Below, piece after piece: positions 1 to 6,466 of a stretch of DNA of 12,372 nt. The notes under the pieces are model-generated. The model did not search any database. It was not told where the DNA came from and worked only from the letters and a program-made list of their open reading frames with translations. This DNA comes from JADFAK01 sp047615865. Lineage in GTDB: Bacteria > Bacteroidota > Bacteroidia > Flavobacteriales_D > Sanyastnellaceae. A program made the position numbers and the translations under genes. The stretch is taken from NCBI GenBank assembly GCA_047615865.1, contig JBLHIB010000104.1, positions 1-12,372 on the forward strand. Reading direction: 5' to 3'. Positions within the stretch are counted from its first letter, which is position 1, and the number at the start of each line of letters is the position of its first letter.

Positions 1-54
1 ACAAAAGGAATCCGTTTGGGATTACTAGGCGTTGGAAGAGGCTTAGAATTTTGA
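1..54 (+). CDS. Possible C-terminal tail of an upstream gene (partial)
   Basis: Frame 1 from the window edge reads a short glycine-rich tail, GIRLGLLGVGRGLEF, and stops at TGA. A terminal phenylalanine after alternating residues would suit the last strand of an outer-membrane beta-barrel protein, but only 17 codons are visible. The other two plus frames give less protein-like text. The call rests on composition alone and could be chance. Confidence 0.22.
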   Translation, partial: TKGIRLGLLGVGRGLEF

Positions 55-531
55 TCAGGCGATACTGTGGTTTTTTGTGTCTCGGTTAGCATACAGGTAA
101 AAACTTTAGAGGGTAAAACGTCTATTCAAATAATCGGCCCAACAAGGGGATAAGAGGCGGTCAAAATTGCTTCTCTTGCGGAAATCCAAAAGTGACTAAA
201 AATTCTCTTTAAATCGTGATGTAGTTTTCCACACTCATGCTTCTTTTTCCAACATGATTGATTCCGATGATTGTAAGATAGCTCGAAAGGGTTAACGCTT
301 GTCAATCAACGGGTTTACGATTTAAACGTCTAACGGTTGATAGCGATTTTGTATTGGATTAATACTTTAGTAATCAGGGCTTAGTGTAGCTTATCTATAT
401 TAAACTATTAATTTAAATTTCTTTCAACACTTTTGAGCACCCATAGGTAATATTTTGATTGGTTTTGCTAGTGTTGATAAAGATTTAAGACAATTTATTT
501 TGGCGAAAAAAGAAAAAATACAAGACGTTTT
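55..531. other. AT-rich interval with no convincing gene
   Basis: About 480 bases with frequent stops in all frames, no tRNA-like cloverleaf and no repeat array. The only longer open stretches are a 59-codon minus frame at 126-305, starting at TTG and unusually rich in Cys, Trp and His, and a short plus frame at about 438-558 ending in LKLFPF. Neither has recognisable motifs. The interval may be degraded sequence, because the gene that follows is itself broken and seems to lack its native start. Confidence 0.5.
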
Positions 532-555
532 GAACACTCTGAAGCTATTTCCATT

Positions 556-1044
556 TTGACTAAAACACCACAAATATTCAATGCGTGGTTCATAAACTAT
601 CCAAGCGATTGGATAATGTGCAACGAAGGGGGTCATTCTAGGAGTCCATTCGATGTACTTGGACACCTAATTCATGGGGAGAAAACAGACTGTATTTCTC
701 GAAAAAAGATCATTTTAACCTATGGTACAGACCGCCCTTTTGACTCGTTTGATCGTTTTGCACAGATCGAGACAAGTAAAAATAAGACGATGAATGATCT
801 TCTCAAGGAGTTTGAGTATTTGCGTAAGCTAAATCCCGAAGAGCTTAAAACACTGGTTACTAATACTCAAAAGCGTGAATTAAAGGGAATGTATCCTTAG
901 CTAGGAGAGTTGAGACTGGATCAATTACTTGCTACTTGTGAGGTTCATGATCATGTATACGTTGCACAAATGGCCAGAGTTATGGCAAAAGAGCGCAAAA
1001 ATGAAGGGGAGTGGAGGGAATATATTCCTGTTCTAGGGACTTGA
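556..1044 (+). pseudogene. DinB-family protein gene interrupted by an in-frame TAG
   Basis: The family is the DinB/YfiT-like four-helix metal-binding superfamily, often thiol-dependent or stress-linked enzymes of unknown substrate. The sequence shows the family core SPFDVLGHLIHGEKTD (first metal-type His near residues 37-40) and a FDRFAQ segment. An in-frame TAG at 898-900 follows KGMYP. The same frame then continues as LGELRLDQLLATCEVHD and AQMARVMAKER to a TGA at 1042-1044, which is exactly the expected C-terminal half. Relatives usually read HPxLGE at the break, so one codon became a stop. The last metal-site motif, normally HDxxH, reads HDHVY, so a second His is also lost. The only start is TTG at 556. 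Family-like text (SEAISIL) extends upstream to about 532 without an initiator, so the native start seems lost. The call as a broken DinB gene is firm; the 5' limit is not. Confidence 0.8.
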
Positions 1045-1108
1045 GGGCAATATGTATAACTTGTTTAGAAGTACAAGGTTGTGTCTATGGATATACGTTG
1101 GGCGCGAG

Positions 1109-1137
1109 GAAAAAAATCATACCTTATTAATAGGGTA
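1109..1137 (-). terminator. Weak hairpin plus T-tract ending the pirin unit
   Basis: Just past the stop codon of the exported-protein gene (on the minus strand) is an 18-bp imperfect palindrome at 1120-1137, TACC...GGTA, with TTAA at its centre. It is followed within a few bases by seven T residues. On the minus strand the stem has one C-A mismatch, so it is weak, but position and T-run fit a Rho-independent terminator. Confidence 0.45.
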
Positions 1138-1143
1138 CACGAT

Positions 1144-1803
1144 TTAATTTTCTCGAAAAACAGCCTTGATTCCTCTCACTTCTCGCATAGTGACTATCGC
1201 TGAACCTCCAGATATATCTACATTTTTTTCTGTTTTCTGAACAGCGACAACTTGATTGGTATCGCACTTTCGTCCATCTACATCAATTTCTCCCTCAACA
1301 ACGATTGCTATCTCGCCATCACCAATTCCTTCGTTCAGTTTCAATGATTTAGAAAACAAGGGATGAGCATGAATAAGCCTAAAGGCAAATGTCTTTTCGC
1401 CGATGTTGATTTGCGCCTCTTTCTCGTCAAGAACTTCTGTTCGGCCCGCGGTCACCAGCGTGTATGTGCCGCCATTATTCCATATTTGTATTGATTCCTT
1501 GTGTGCTTCGTCCCCGAGAATAGCCATGTAACAATGTGCATCATCCTGAGTTTTACCAGTGTCTATTCCTTGCTTGTAGAATATATGGTATTCAATAGAA
1601 CAAAGCCAACCCCCAAATATAGGGGCCGGTTTATCCAATACTGTTGGAATATAAAGCGCTCCATGCCTAACATGAGGACTCGCATTTACCATGGCGATGA
1701 AATCACATTTGGCCGCAGGCTTCGTTCCAAAGCTGCTCAAAGGCAATACTGCACTGCCTAAACCAGCAACGATCATGTTGTTTATGAAGTCCCTTCTTTC
1801 CAT
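1144..1803 (-). CDS. Exported protein of unknown function with Tat-like signal
   Basis: A 219-residue protein I do not recognise. The N-terminus, ERRDFINN followed by a hydrophobic stretch to about residue 26, resembles a twin-arginine (Tat) signal (RR-x-F), so export in folded form, perhaps with a cofactor, is plausible. The mature part is mixed alpha/beta or beta-rich, with several His residues (for example HAHPLF near residue 146). Its last third (EGEIDVDGRK...) has a beta-strand rhythm reminiscent of cupin folds; this is an impression, not a domain hit. Its ATG shares one base with the pirin stop codon (TAATG), so the two are very likely cotranscribed and translationally coupled. Function unknown; a role tied to the pirin/AlkC unit is inference only. 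Confidence 0.85.
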   Translation of the reverse strand: MERRDFINNMIVAGLGSAVLPLSSFGTKPAAKCDFIAMVNASPHVRHGALYIPTVLDKPAPIFGGWLCSIEYHIFYKQGIDTGKTQDDAHCYMAILGDEAHKESIQIWNNGGTYTLVTAGRTEVLDEKEAQINIGEKTFAFRLIHAHPLFSKSLKLNEGIGDGEIAIVVEGEIDVDGRKCDTNQVVAVQKTEKNVDISGGSAIVTMREVRGIKAVFREN

Positions 1804-2681
1804 TATTCAAAAATTTCGTTCAGGGATCCCATTTTACCTGTTTGGTAATCCTGAAGTGCTGTCATTATTTCGGACTGGGTATTCATTACAAACGGACCAT
1901 ATGTCGCAAGCGGCTCATCAATAGGCTTTCCAGCAAGTAAAATTATGCGCGTGTCTTCCTTAGCTTCGATTTTTATGGATTCTCCGTCATTGGCAAACCA
2001 AAACATGTCTTTCCCCGAGCCGGTTTCCGTGTCGTTGATAGTCGATTTTCCATCCAACTGGTAGATCAATGCATTGTGATCCAGTTCGATAGGCAACTCA
2101 AGAACTCCACCTGCTTTTAGGTCAATACGCGCGATCTGCAGCGGACTTTGTGTTGCGATAGAGCCTTTTGAGCCCAAAACCGTTCCACAAATAACTGAGG
2201 TAGTAACCTTTCCGTCACTGGAAATTACTGTTGGTGTTGCCTCACGATGCAAAGGCACATAATAAGGTTCCATCATCTTGTACTTTGACGGAACATTGAC
2301 CCAGAACTGAATTATCTCAAACTTACCGCCTTCTTTAGCAAGTAGCTTGGTCGGTCGCTCACTGTGAACGATTCCTTTGCCACTATGCATCCATTGGACT
2401 CCTCCAGCATGAACTGTCTCGCTGTTTCCAATAGAATCTCGGTGATGAACGCCTCCCTCAAATATGAAGGTTACTGGCGCAAAACCACGATGCGGATGCG
2501 GACCAACTCCTAGTTCTGAAGGGTGCTTATCTCCTTTCAATTGGTCACTCCAATGGTGGATCAATAGAAATGGATCAATCTGCTCAAGTCCACTTAAAGG
2601 CAAGGCTTGGTCCAAGATGATTCCACCCATATTAACTTTCTGGGCAGAGGCGTGCTGATGTATTGAACGTAAGTGTTTCAT
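1803..2681 (-). CDS. Pirin family protein
   Basis: A 292-residue bicupin protein of the pirin family. Known members are Fe(II)-binding; some bacterial ones have quercetin 2,3-dioxygenase activity and others act as redox-dependent regulators. The metal site is complete: PHPHRG at 61-66 (His62, His64) and the second pair in GIVHSE (His106, Glu108), matching the three His and one Glu of human pirin. The following WVNVP segment is also typical. Length matches the family, there is no signal peptide, so it should be cytoplasmic. It begins at an ATG 83 bases after the end of the AlkC gene on the same strand and overlaps the next gene by one base. The substrate cannot be told from sequence, so no gene symbol is given. 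Confidence 0.95.
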   Translation of the reverse strand: MKHLRSIHQHASAQKVNMGGIILDQALPLSGLEQIDPFLLIHHWSDQLKGDKHPSELGVGPHPHRGFAPVTFIFEGGVHHRDSIGNSETVHAGGVQWMHSGKGIVHSERPTKLLAKEGGKFEIIQFWVNVPSKYKMMEPYYVPLHREATPTVISSDGKVTTSVICGTVLGSKGSIATQSPLQIARIDLKAGGVLELPIELDHNALIYQLDGKSTINDTETGSGKDMFWFANDGESIKIEAKEDTRIILLAGKPIDEPLATYGPFVMNTQSEIMTALQDYQTGKMGSLNEIFE

Positions 2682-2739
2682 AGTGGTGCTAAGTTAAATA
2701 CTCTTGACGCACAAAGATCATAAAAATATACAATCCTAG

Positions 2740-2757
2740 ACATTAAATGTATATACA
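2740..2757. repeat. Overlapping AT-rich palindromes between alkC and pirin genes
   Basis: Two short perfect palindromes overlap here: ACATTAAATGT (2740-2750) and TGTATATACA (2748-2757). They lie about 60-75 bases upstream of the pirin start and directly after the alkylation-repair gene. They could bind a dimeric regulator or reflect AT-rich spacer. There is no T-run that would make a good terminator. Confidence 0.3.
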
Positions 2758-2764
2758 CTTAAAG

Positions 2765-3901
2765 TTACTGAACCAGTCTTAACTGCTTGATATTCAGTGT
2801 AAAAAAATGTTGTCCGTAGGTGATCCCATTGACTTGTATTTCCAAAGCATGCTCTCCAGCGTAGTATTTACGCGTCGAAATAGGTCGCATCGAGTGGCTT
2901 TTTGTGATGGTAATGGACTCACCGGGCACTAGCTTCTTTTTGGTCAGTTTGAACACTTTCGGACTAGTCTTACCATTGGCCTTGAGGTGATGAATGAGGT
3001 AGTCAACTAGTATTTCCTCCGCACTATTTTCTTGAGATTCAATGGTGAATTCAAAGTCTAAGGAGGTGCCAAATTGAACTTTGTCTGTCAGGCTTAACTT
3101 GTTGATTGATAGTTTGATATTGGGATTGAAGCCTTGTAGTCTCAAAGCATCAGGATGTCCGTTTTTCAGAAGTGTACGAGAGGCATGTCCAATGATCCAG
3201 TCTGTGTTTTTGCTCTTGTTCTTCTGCCAGGCCAGGAGCGTTTTTACTGCCAGGTCAGGATGATCCTTGGCAATATCATTGATGTTATTGGCCACTGATC
3301 GACGCACATATAACTCTGGATCATTGTTGAGTTTGGTTATCAATTCAATCACTGGAGTAGGGTCTTGTATGAAATTTACAAGCTTTGGAGCCCATGGTAG
3401 CCGCGGTCTACTTCCTTCGGAGACCAGTCGGCGTACATGCACATTTTCATCTTGCGACCACGTGTGCAGCAGTGGCATCATCTTGTCGTAGTACTTCTCA
3501 ATGAAGGGACGAATGGCCCATTCAGCAGTAAAACGCTTGGTGAGTTCGTACATCAATCCCACCGATTCATCGTAGTGATCAATGCCATGTTCGACAATGT
3601 AAACTCCAAATGGCCAGTACCGCATAGCACTGTTGTCGCTCCAATCGCCGGCATCAGCTTCAGGGCCTAAGACCTTGTGGAGGATAAGGGCGGTCTCGGA
3701 ATAAGCCTTCGGCAAATGATTCTTCATGCCGTCCGAGATGCACTTTGCTCGCTGGGACAAGCTCAAAGGCTCAAGGTGTCGGACGATGTCCTTTTCAAAG
3801 CCTGGTAGGTCGAACTTGCCATAAACCGACTTCAGTTCTGTTCCCAATTGATTCACCAAAGCGGGTGAGAATATGTCTTTGAATGCTGATCCTTCTTCCA
3901 T
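2765..3901 (-). CDS. alkC: DNA alkylation repair protein AlkC (HEAT-repeat DNA glycosylase)
   Basis: A 378-residue protein of the AlkC branch of the AlkC/AlkD superfamily, cytoplasmic DNA glycosylases that excise alkylated bases such as 3-methyladenine and 3-methylcytosine without base flipping. Residues 1 to about 255 form alpha-helical HEAT-like repeats carrying the hallmark segment HVRRLVSEGSRPRLPW (155-170), with a second repeat reading YVRRSVANNINDIAKDHP. Residues about 258-372 are beta-rich (LSLTDKVQFG..., YYAGEHALEIQVNG...) and correspond to the C-terminal Ig-like domain of the AlkC-alpha type, which contacts DNA. Length fits full-length members. ATG at 3899-3901 is the natural start. 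It is the first intact gene of a minus-strand set with pirin and an exported protein; 76 bases separate it from the Fic remnant upstream. Confidence 0.93.
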   Translation of the reverse strand: MEEGSAFKDIFSPALVNQLGTELKSVYGKFDLPGFEKDIVRHLEPLSLSQRAKCISDGMKNHLPKAYSETALILHKVLGPEADAGDWSDNSAMRYWPFGVYIVEHGIDHYDESVGLMYELTKRFTAEWAIRPFIEKYYDKMMPLLHTWSQDENVHVRRLVSEGSRPRLPWAPKLVNFIQDPTPVIELITKLNNDPELYVRRSVANNINDIAKDHPDLAVKTLLAWQKNKSKNTDWIIGHASRTLLKNGHPDALRLQGFNPNIKLSINKLSLTDKVQFGTSLDFEFTIESQENSAEEILVDYLIHHLKANGKTSPKVFKLTKKKLVPGESITITKSHSMRPISTRKYYAGEHALEIQVNGITYGQHFFTLNIKQLRLVQ

Positions 3902-3939
3902 GTGTATGAATGGTATGTGACTTTTTAAAGGATTATCTA

Positions 3940-3974
3940 CCGGAATATATGGAATATTTTATGGTCATTTCCGG
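3940..3974. repeat. Inverted CCGGAA/TTCCGG with internal GGAATAT direct repeat
   Basis: In the 76 bases between the truncated Fic gene and alkC, CCGGAA (3940-3945) and TTCCGG (3969-3974) face each other across 23 bases. Within them GGAATAT occurs twice, nine bases apart. It lies where the Fic C-terminus was lost, so it could be a deletion scar or part of the alkC promoter region. Short arms mean chance is possible. Confidence 0.25.
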
Positions 3975-3977
3975 AGG

Positions 3978-4568
3978 TTATTCATCGTCTGAGAGTATAT
4001 TGATCAATGGGTCATGAATGTGCAGCATATCGTTGTTCAGATAGGTAATGAGATTATCGAGCTTTTCATTAAGAATTGCATTCCCTATTGGTGGAGTATA
4101 AGCTTTTTGACCAGCGCTTGGTCCAGTTCCTCCTTCTTTTAAATATACTTCTTGAAGGTCTCCTCTTGCGCCGCCTGTTGATTCTTTGATGATTTGAAAA
4201 AGGCGTACAAGCACATCTTTGTCCATATGGTCTTTTTCCACAATTAGGCTCATTCCTTCCATAAGTTATTCTCTATAGCGGAGAACTTCCTTGGCGGCTT
4301 TGCTTTTTTCTAAGCTGTCGACAGGGCCATGGCTTCATATAGTGCGTCGGTAGTCGTTGCTCTATTTTCGGTTTTTGAAGATTCTTTCGCCTCTTGAAGG
4401 GCAATTGTGTTGACCATTATCCTGGGGTCATCCAATGTATTGGAGATACCGTCCAGTTTTGCTATTGCTGATCTTGCCATTACCCATTTATGAAGTATCG
4501 ATGACTCGATCACTAGGCGGAGGAAGCAGTGGCAGGTCGCTGCAGGGTCTGTTTCTGTAGTATGCCAT
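3978..4568 (-). pseudogene. Decayed and truncated Fic/DOC family protein gene
   Basis: Fic proteins transfer AMP or other nucleotide parts onto target proteins. Three frames must be joined to read this one. Frame A starts at ATG 4566-4568 and gives DLPLLPPPSD, the usual Fic N-terminus. A shift near 4505-4513 leads to ARSAIAKLDG...EAKESSKTEN...TTTDALYEAMAL, which holds the (S/T)xxxE(G/N) inhibitory helix (SSKTEN). A second shift near 4317-4322 leads to DSLEKSKAAKEVLRYRE, then an in-frame TAA at 4266-4268, then LMEGMSLI...LFQIIKES...AYTPPIG...KLDNLITYL...DPLINI. Reading stops at 3978, about ten residues before the expected HPFxDGNGR catalytic loop, which is absent from the following bases. So there are two frameshifts, one nonsense codon and loss of the C-terminal half. 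No active product is possible. Confidence 0.88.
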
Positions 4569-4652
4569 ACTTGATTTTTGTCAGGGTAAAAAATGGTTGA
4601 AATTACCTCGATGGCAATAATAGGTTTGAAACTTGATCAAATAAATATTTTG

Positions 4653-4679
4653 GGGGTAATAAATGCGTGTTTTTACCCC
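4653..4679. repeat. GGGGTAA/TTACCCC inverted repeat
   Basis: A perfect 7-bp inverted repeat, GGGGTAA (4653-4659) and TTACCCC (4673-4679), around a 13-base loop. It sits in the divergent gap between the Fic remnant (minus) and the histidine kinase gene (plus), 165 bases before the kinase start. It could be an operator or a hairpin in a leader; there is no T-run for a terminator. Confidence 0.4.
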
Positions 4680-4773
4680 GATAGGCGTAATAGTTGTAAA
4701 ATAATGATGCTCCAAAGGTCGATTAGGACCATCGGATCACTAGGTTTGTGTATGGCAGAATGAACTCTCGCGG

Positions 4774-4781
4774 TAACTTTG
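4774..4781 (+). promoter_or_regulatory. Candidate -7 element for the histidine kinase gene
   Basis: TAACTTTG matches the Bacteroidota -7 consensus TAnnTTTG and lies 62 bases upstream of the ATG. A TTTG at 4745-4748 stands 25 bases before it, slightly longer than the usual -33/-7 gap. Such octamers are common by chance, so this is tentative. Confidence 0.3.
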
Positions 4782-4843
4782 AGAATAATTAGAAGTGCTA
4801 AGAAGTTAAATATCTGTAGATTGATTTTTAGTCAAGAAATAGA

Positions 4844-6046
4844 ATGGAAGATTTACCAACTCGGATTGATTTAGAAGATCAAATTACTGAGCTCAAAAAG
4901 CAAAATGAAGTTCTTCGTTTGCATGCTTTGTTGCAACAACCAGTAGGAATAATCCAAAGTAAGGAAGATGTTGAAGAATCGTCTCAGACGATCTTTAATA
5001 ATATGGGCGATTCGGTGTTCGTCAAGGATGATCAAAGCAGACTGATCTTGGTCAATGATGCTTTTTGCGATATGTTCCACCTTCCTAGAGCCGATATCCT
5101 GGGGAAAACCCTTGCTGAACATGTGAATGAGGATGAGCGCGAGAGCTTTTTGAGCATTGACAATCAAGTGCTTTCGGATGGGATCGAAAATATAAATGAG
5201 GAGACGCTAACCTTGGGAGGAGGCCAGCCAATCATTATTTCCACTCGTAAATCACGGTTTGTAGATGTAAAGGGAGATAAGTTTCTGGTAGGAGTGATTC
5301 GGGATATTACCAAACGTAAAGAAGCAGAAGTTGCCCTGTCCGAGAGCGAGACAAACTATAAAGAGCTCAATGCAACCAAGGACAGGTTGTTTTCGATTAT
5401 TGCCCATGACTTGAGAGGTCCGTTTAGTAGCATTATTGCCGTGACTGAATTACTTTACAAGAATGCAGGTGATACTGCGCCAAATGTAAAATTCATTGAT
5501 ATAATAAATTCGGCTGCTAAGGACACACTTGTTCTGCTTGATGACCTTTTGGCATGGGCAGAATCACAAACAGGAAGCCTTGATGTCTTGTTAGAGAAAG
5601 TACATCTATCACAAGCCATAGATGAGGTTGTTAGTCTGTCCAAATCACTCGCGCAAACGAAGAATATTTCAATTCATTATGTGAAAACTGATGAAGTTGA
5701 GATTCAAACCGATAAGAACATGCTCAAGACGGTTCTACGAAACCTAGTGTCCAATGCAATTAAGTTTACAAACCACGAAGGATCAATAGAGGTAATGACT
5801 GCTGCAAAAGGAAATCAGTTTGAAATTTCCATTGTCGACAACGGAATAGGCATGTCTGCGGAGACCATTCAAAATCTGTTCGAAATTTCTACAAACTTCT
5901 CATTGCTAGGCACGGCCAATGAAAGAGGATCCGGCTTAGGTTTAGTTCTCTGTAAAGAATTTGTCGAGAGACTAGGAGGTCGTATTTGCGTTGAAAGTGA
6001 ATTGGGAGAAGGGAGTACTTTCACATTTAATTTGCCTTTGGGTTAG
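4844..6046 (+). CDS. PAS-domain sensor histidine kinase (orphan)
   Basis: A 400-residue sensor kinase. Order: a charged coiled-coil-like start (about 9-30), one PAS domain (about 48-160, ending in the usual VIRDITKRKEAE), a HisKA dimerisation domain with H-box FSIIAHDLRGP and phospho-accepting His188, and a HATPase_c domain with N-box LVSNAIKF (301-308), G1 DNGIGM (332-337) and G2 GSGLGL (362-367). All catalytic motifs are intact, so it should autophosphorylate and pass the phosphate to a response regulator. No transmembrane segment or signal peptide is present, so the PAS domain would sense a cytoplasmic cue, which cannot be named. No receiver domain is attached and no response regulator gene lies in the window. 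The start is ATG 4844, with no clear Shine-Dalgarno. Confidence 0.95.
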   Translation: MEDLPTRIDLEDQITELKKQNEVLRLHALLQQPVGIIQSKEDVEESSQTIFNNMGDSVFVKDDQSRLILVNDAFCDMFHLPRADILGKTLAEHVNEDERESFLSIDNQVLSDGIENINEETLTLGGGQPIIISTRKSRFVDVKGDKFLVGVIRDITKRKEAEVALSESETNYKELNATKDRLFSIIAHDLRGPFSSIIAVTELLYKNAGDTAPNVKFIDIINSAAKDTLVLLDDLLAWAESQTGSLDVLLEKVHLSQAIDEVVSLSKSLAQTKNISIHYVKTDEVEIQTDKNMLKTVLRNLVSNAIKFTNHEGSIEVMTAAKGNQFEISIVDNGIGMSAETIQNLFEISTNFSLLGTANERGSGLGLVLCKEFVERLGGRICVESELGEGSTFTFNLPLG

Positions 6047-6083
6047 TAGACTGGATTCGATTGATGAACATATCTACCACCGT

Positions 6084-6200
6084 TCAATAAAGATTTCTGC
6101 GTAGTTCTCGAATTTCATCTTTGTAAGGCTCTAAAAAGTCCACAAGAACTCAGACATATATGGTTTGATGGTGTGTCCCGTGAATTGACCGAAAAAGAAC
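6084..6200 (-). pseudogene. Possible C-terminal gene remnant, frameshifted
   Basis: On the minus strand, GHTIKPYMSEFL in one frame is followed, after a one-base shift near 6145, by VDFLEPYKDEIRELRRNLY and TGA (6084-6086). Joined, the text looks like a real C-terminal helix pair. The P-x-M-S...F-x-EPY...I-x-EL pattern loosely recalls the end of sulfotransferase-type proteins. This is a weak resemblance and only about 38 residues are visible, so chance is not excluded. Confidence 0.28.
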
Positions 6201-6234
6201 TTTAAAAAAAGGGGCTTAGCGATAAGAGGGAAAT

Positions 6235-6248
6235 ATGCACTAGTGCAT
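6235..6248. repeat. Perfect 14-bp palindrome ATGCACTAGTGCAT
   Basis: A gapless, perfect palindrome in the intergenic region, 219 bases before the SOUL-family start. It could be the binding site of a dimeric regulator. No matching copy was noticed elsewhere in the window. Confidence 0.4.
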
Positions 6249-6309
6249 GGATTGTATAAATTTCATATTTTAAATTTTCTGGTCTATCGGCTGCTGCCTG
6301 CGTTCCTTT

Positions 6310-6331
6310 GTTCAACTAATGTATGTTGAAC
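6310..6331. repeat. GTTCAAC/GTTGAAC inverted repeat
   Basis: Perfect 7-bp arms (6310-6316 and 6325-6331) around eight bases, TAATGTAT. Located between the kinase and SOUL-family genes; the total length of 22 bp suits an operator. No function can be assigned. Confidence 0.35.
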
Positions 6332-6384
6332 TGAACTGATGCAGAAAAGTCAATATTATAAGGCTTTAGAAGAATTTTAATGAT

Positions 6385-6420
6385 TTTTGTTTAATACTGA
6401 GAGATATCGGTTAAACAAAA
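6385..6420. repeat. 10-bp inverted repeat TTTTGTTTAA/TTAAACAAAA
   Basis: Perfect 10-bp arms at 6385-6394 and 6411-6420 with a 16-base spacer, ending 46 bases before the SOUL-family start codon and directly next to a candidate -7 element. Position suggests an operator or a structured leader. The lack of GC in the arms argues against a terminator. Confidence 0.5.
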
Positions 6421-6424
6421 GCGC

Positions 6425-6432
6425 TATTTTTG
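6425..6432 (+). promoter_or_regulatory. Candidate -7 element for the SOUL-family gene
   Basis: TATTTTTG fits the Bacteroidota -7 pattern TAnnTTTG and lies 34 bases upstream of the ATG. No TTG-type -33 box sits at the usual distance; that position is taken by the right arm of the 10-bp inverted repeat. Tentative. Confidence 0.28.
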
Positions 6433-6466
6433 TTGAGTAAATAGGAGTAAACATTAATCAGAAAGC

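Larger units (their letters stand above)
6047..6466. other. Gap of 420 bases with palindromes and a possible gene remnant
   Basis: No intact gene is seen between the kinase and the SOUL-family gene. The first part carries a minus-strand, protein-like remnant; the second part holds three separate inverted repeats, at 6235-6248, 6310-6331 and 6385-6420. The last 45 bases hold the likely promoter and leader of the SOUL-family gene. Confidence 0.55.

Noticed and set aside
126..305. A 59-codon minus-strand frame starting at TTG
   Set aside because: Rich in Cys, Trp and His, no motif, no ribosome binding site; looks like a chance open frame.
301..345. A GTCTAAC word that fits one arm of an integron attC site (RYYYAAC)
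   Set aside because: No matching GTTRRRY arm at a suitable distance and no integrase or cassette array.
424..666. An 80-codon minus-strand frame opposite the DinB-like gene
   Set aside because: It overlaps the DinB family sequence on the other strand and has no recognisable content; a shadow frame.
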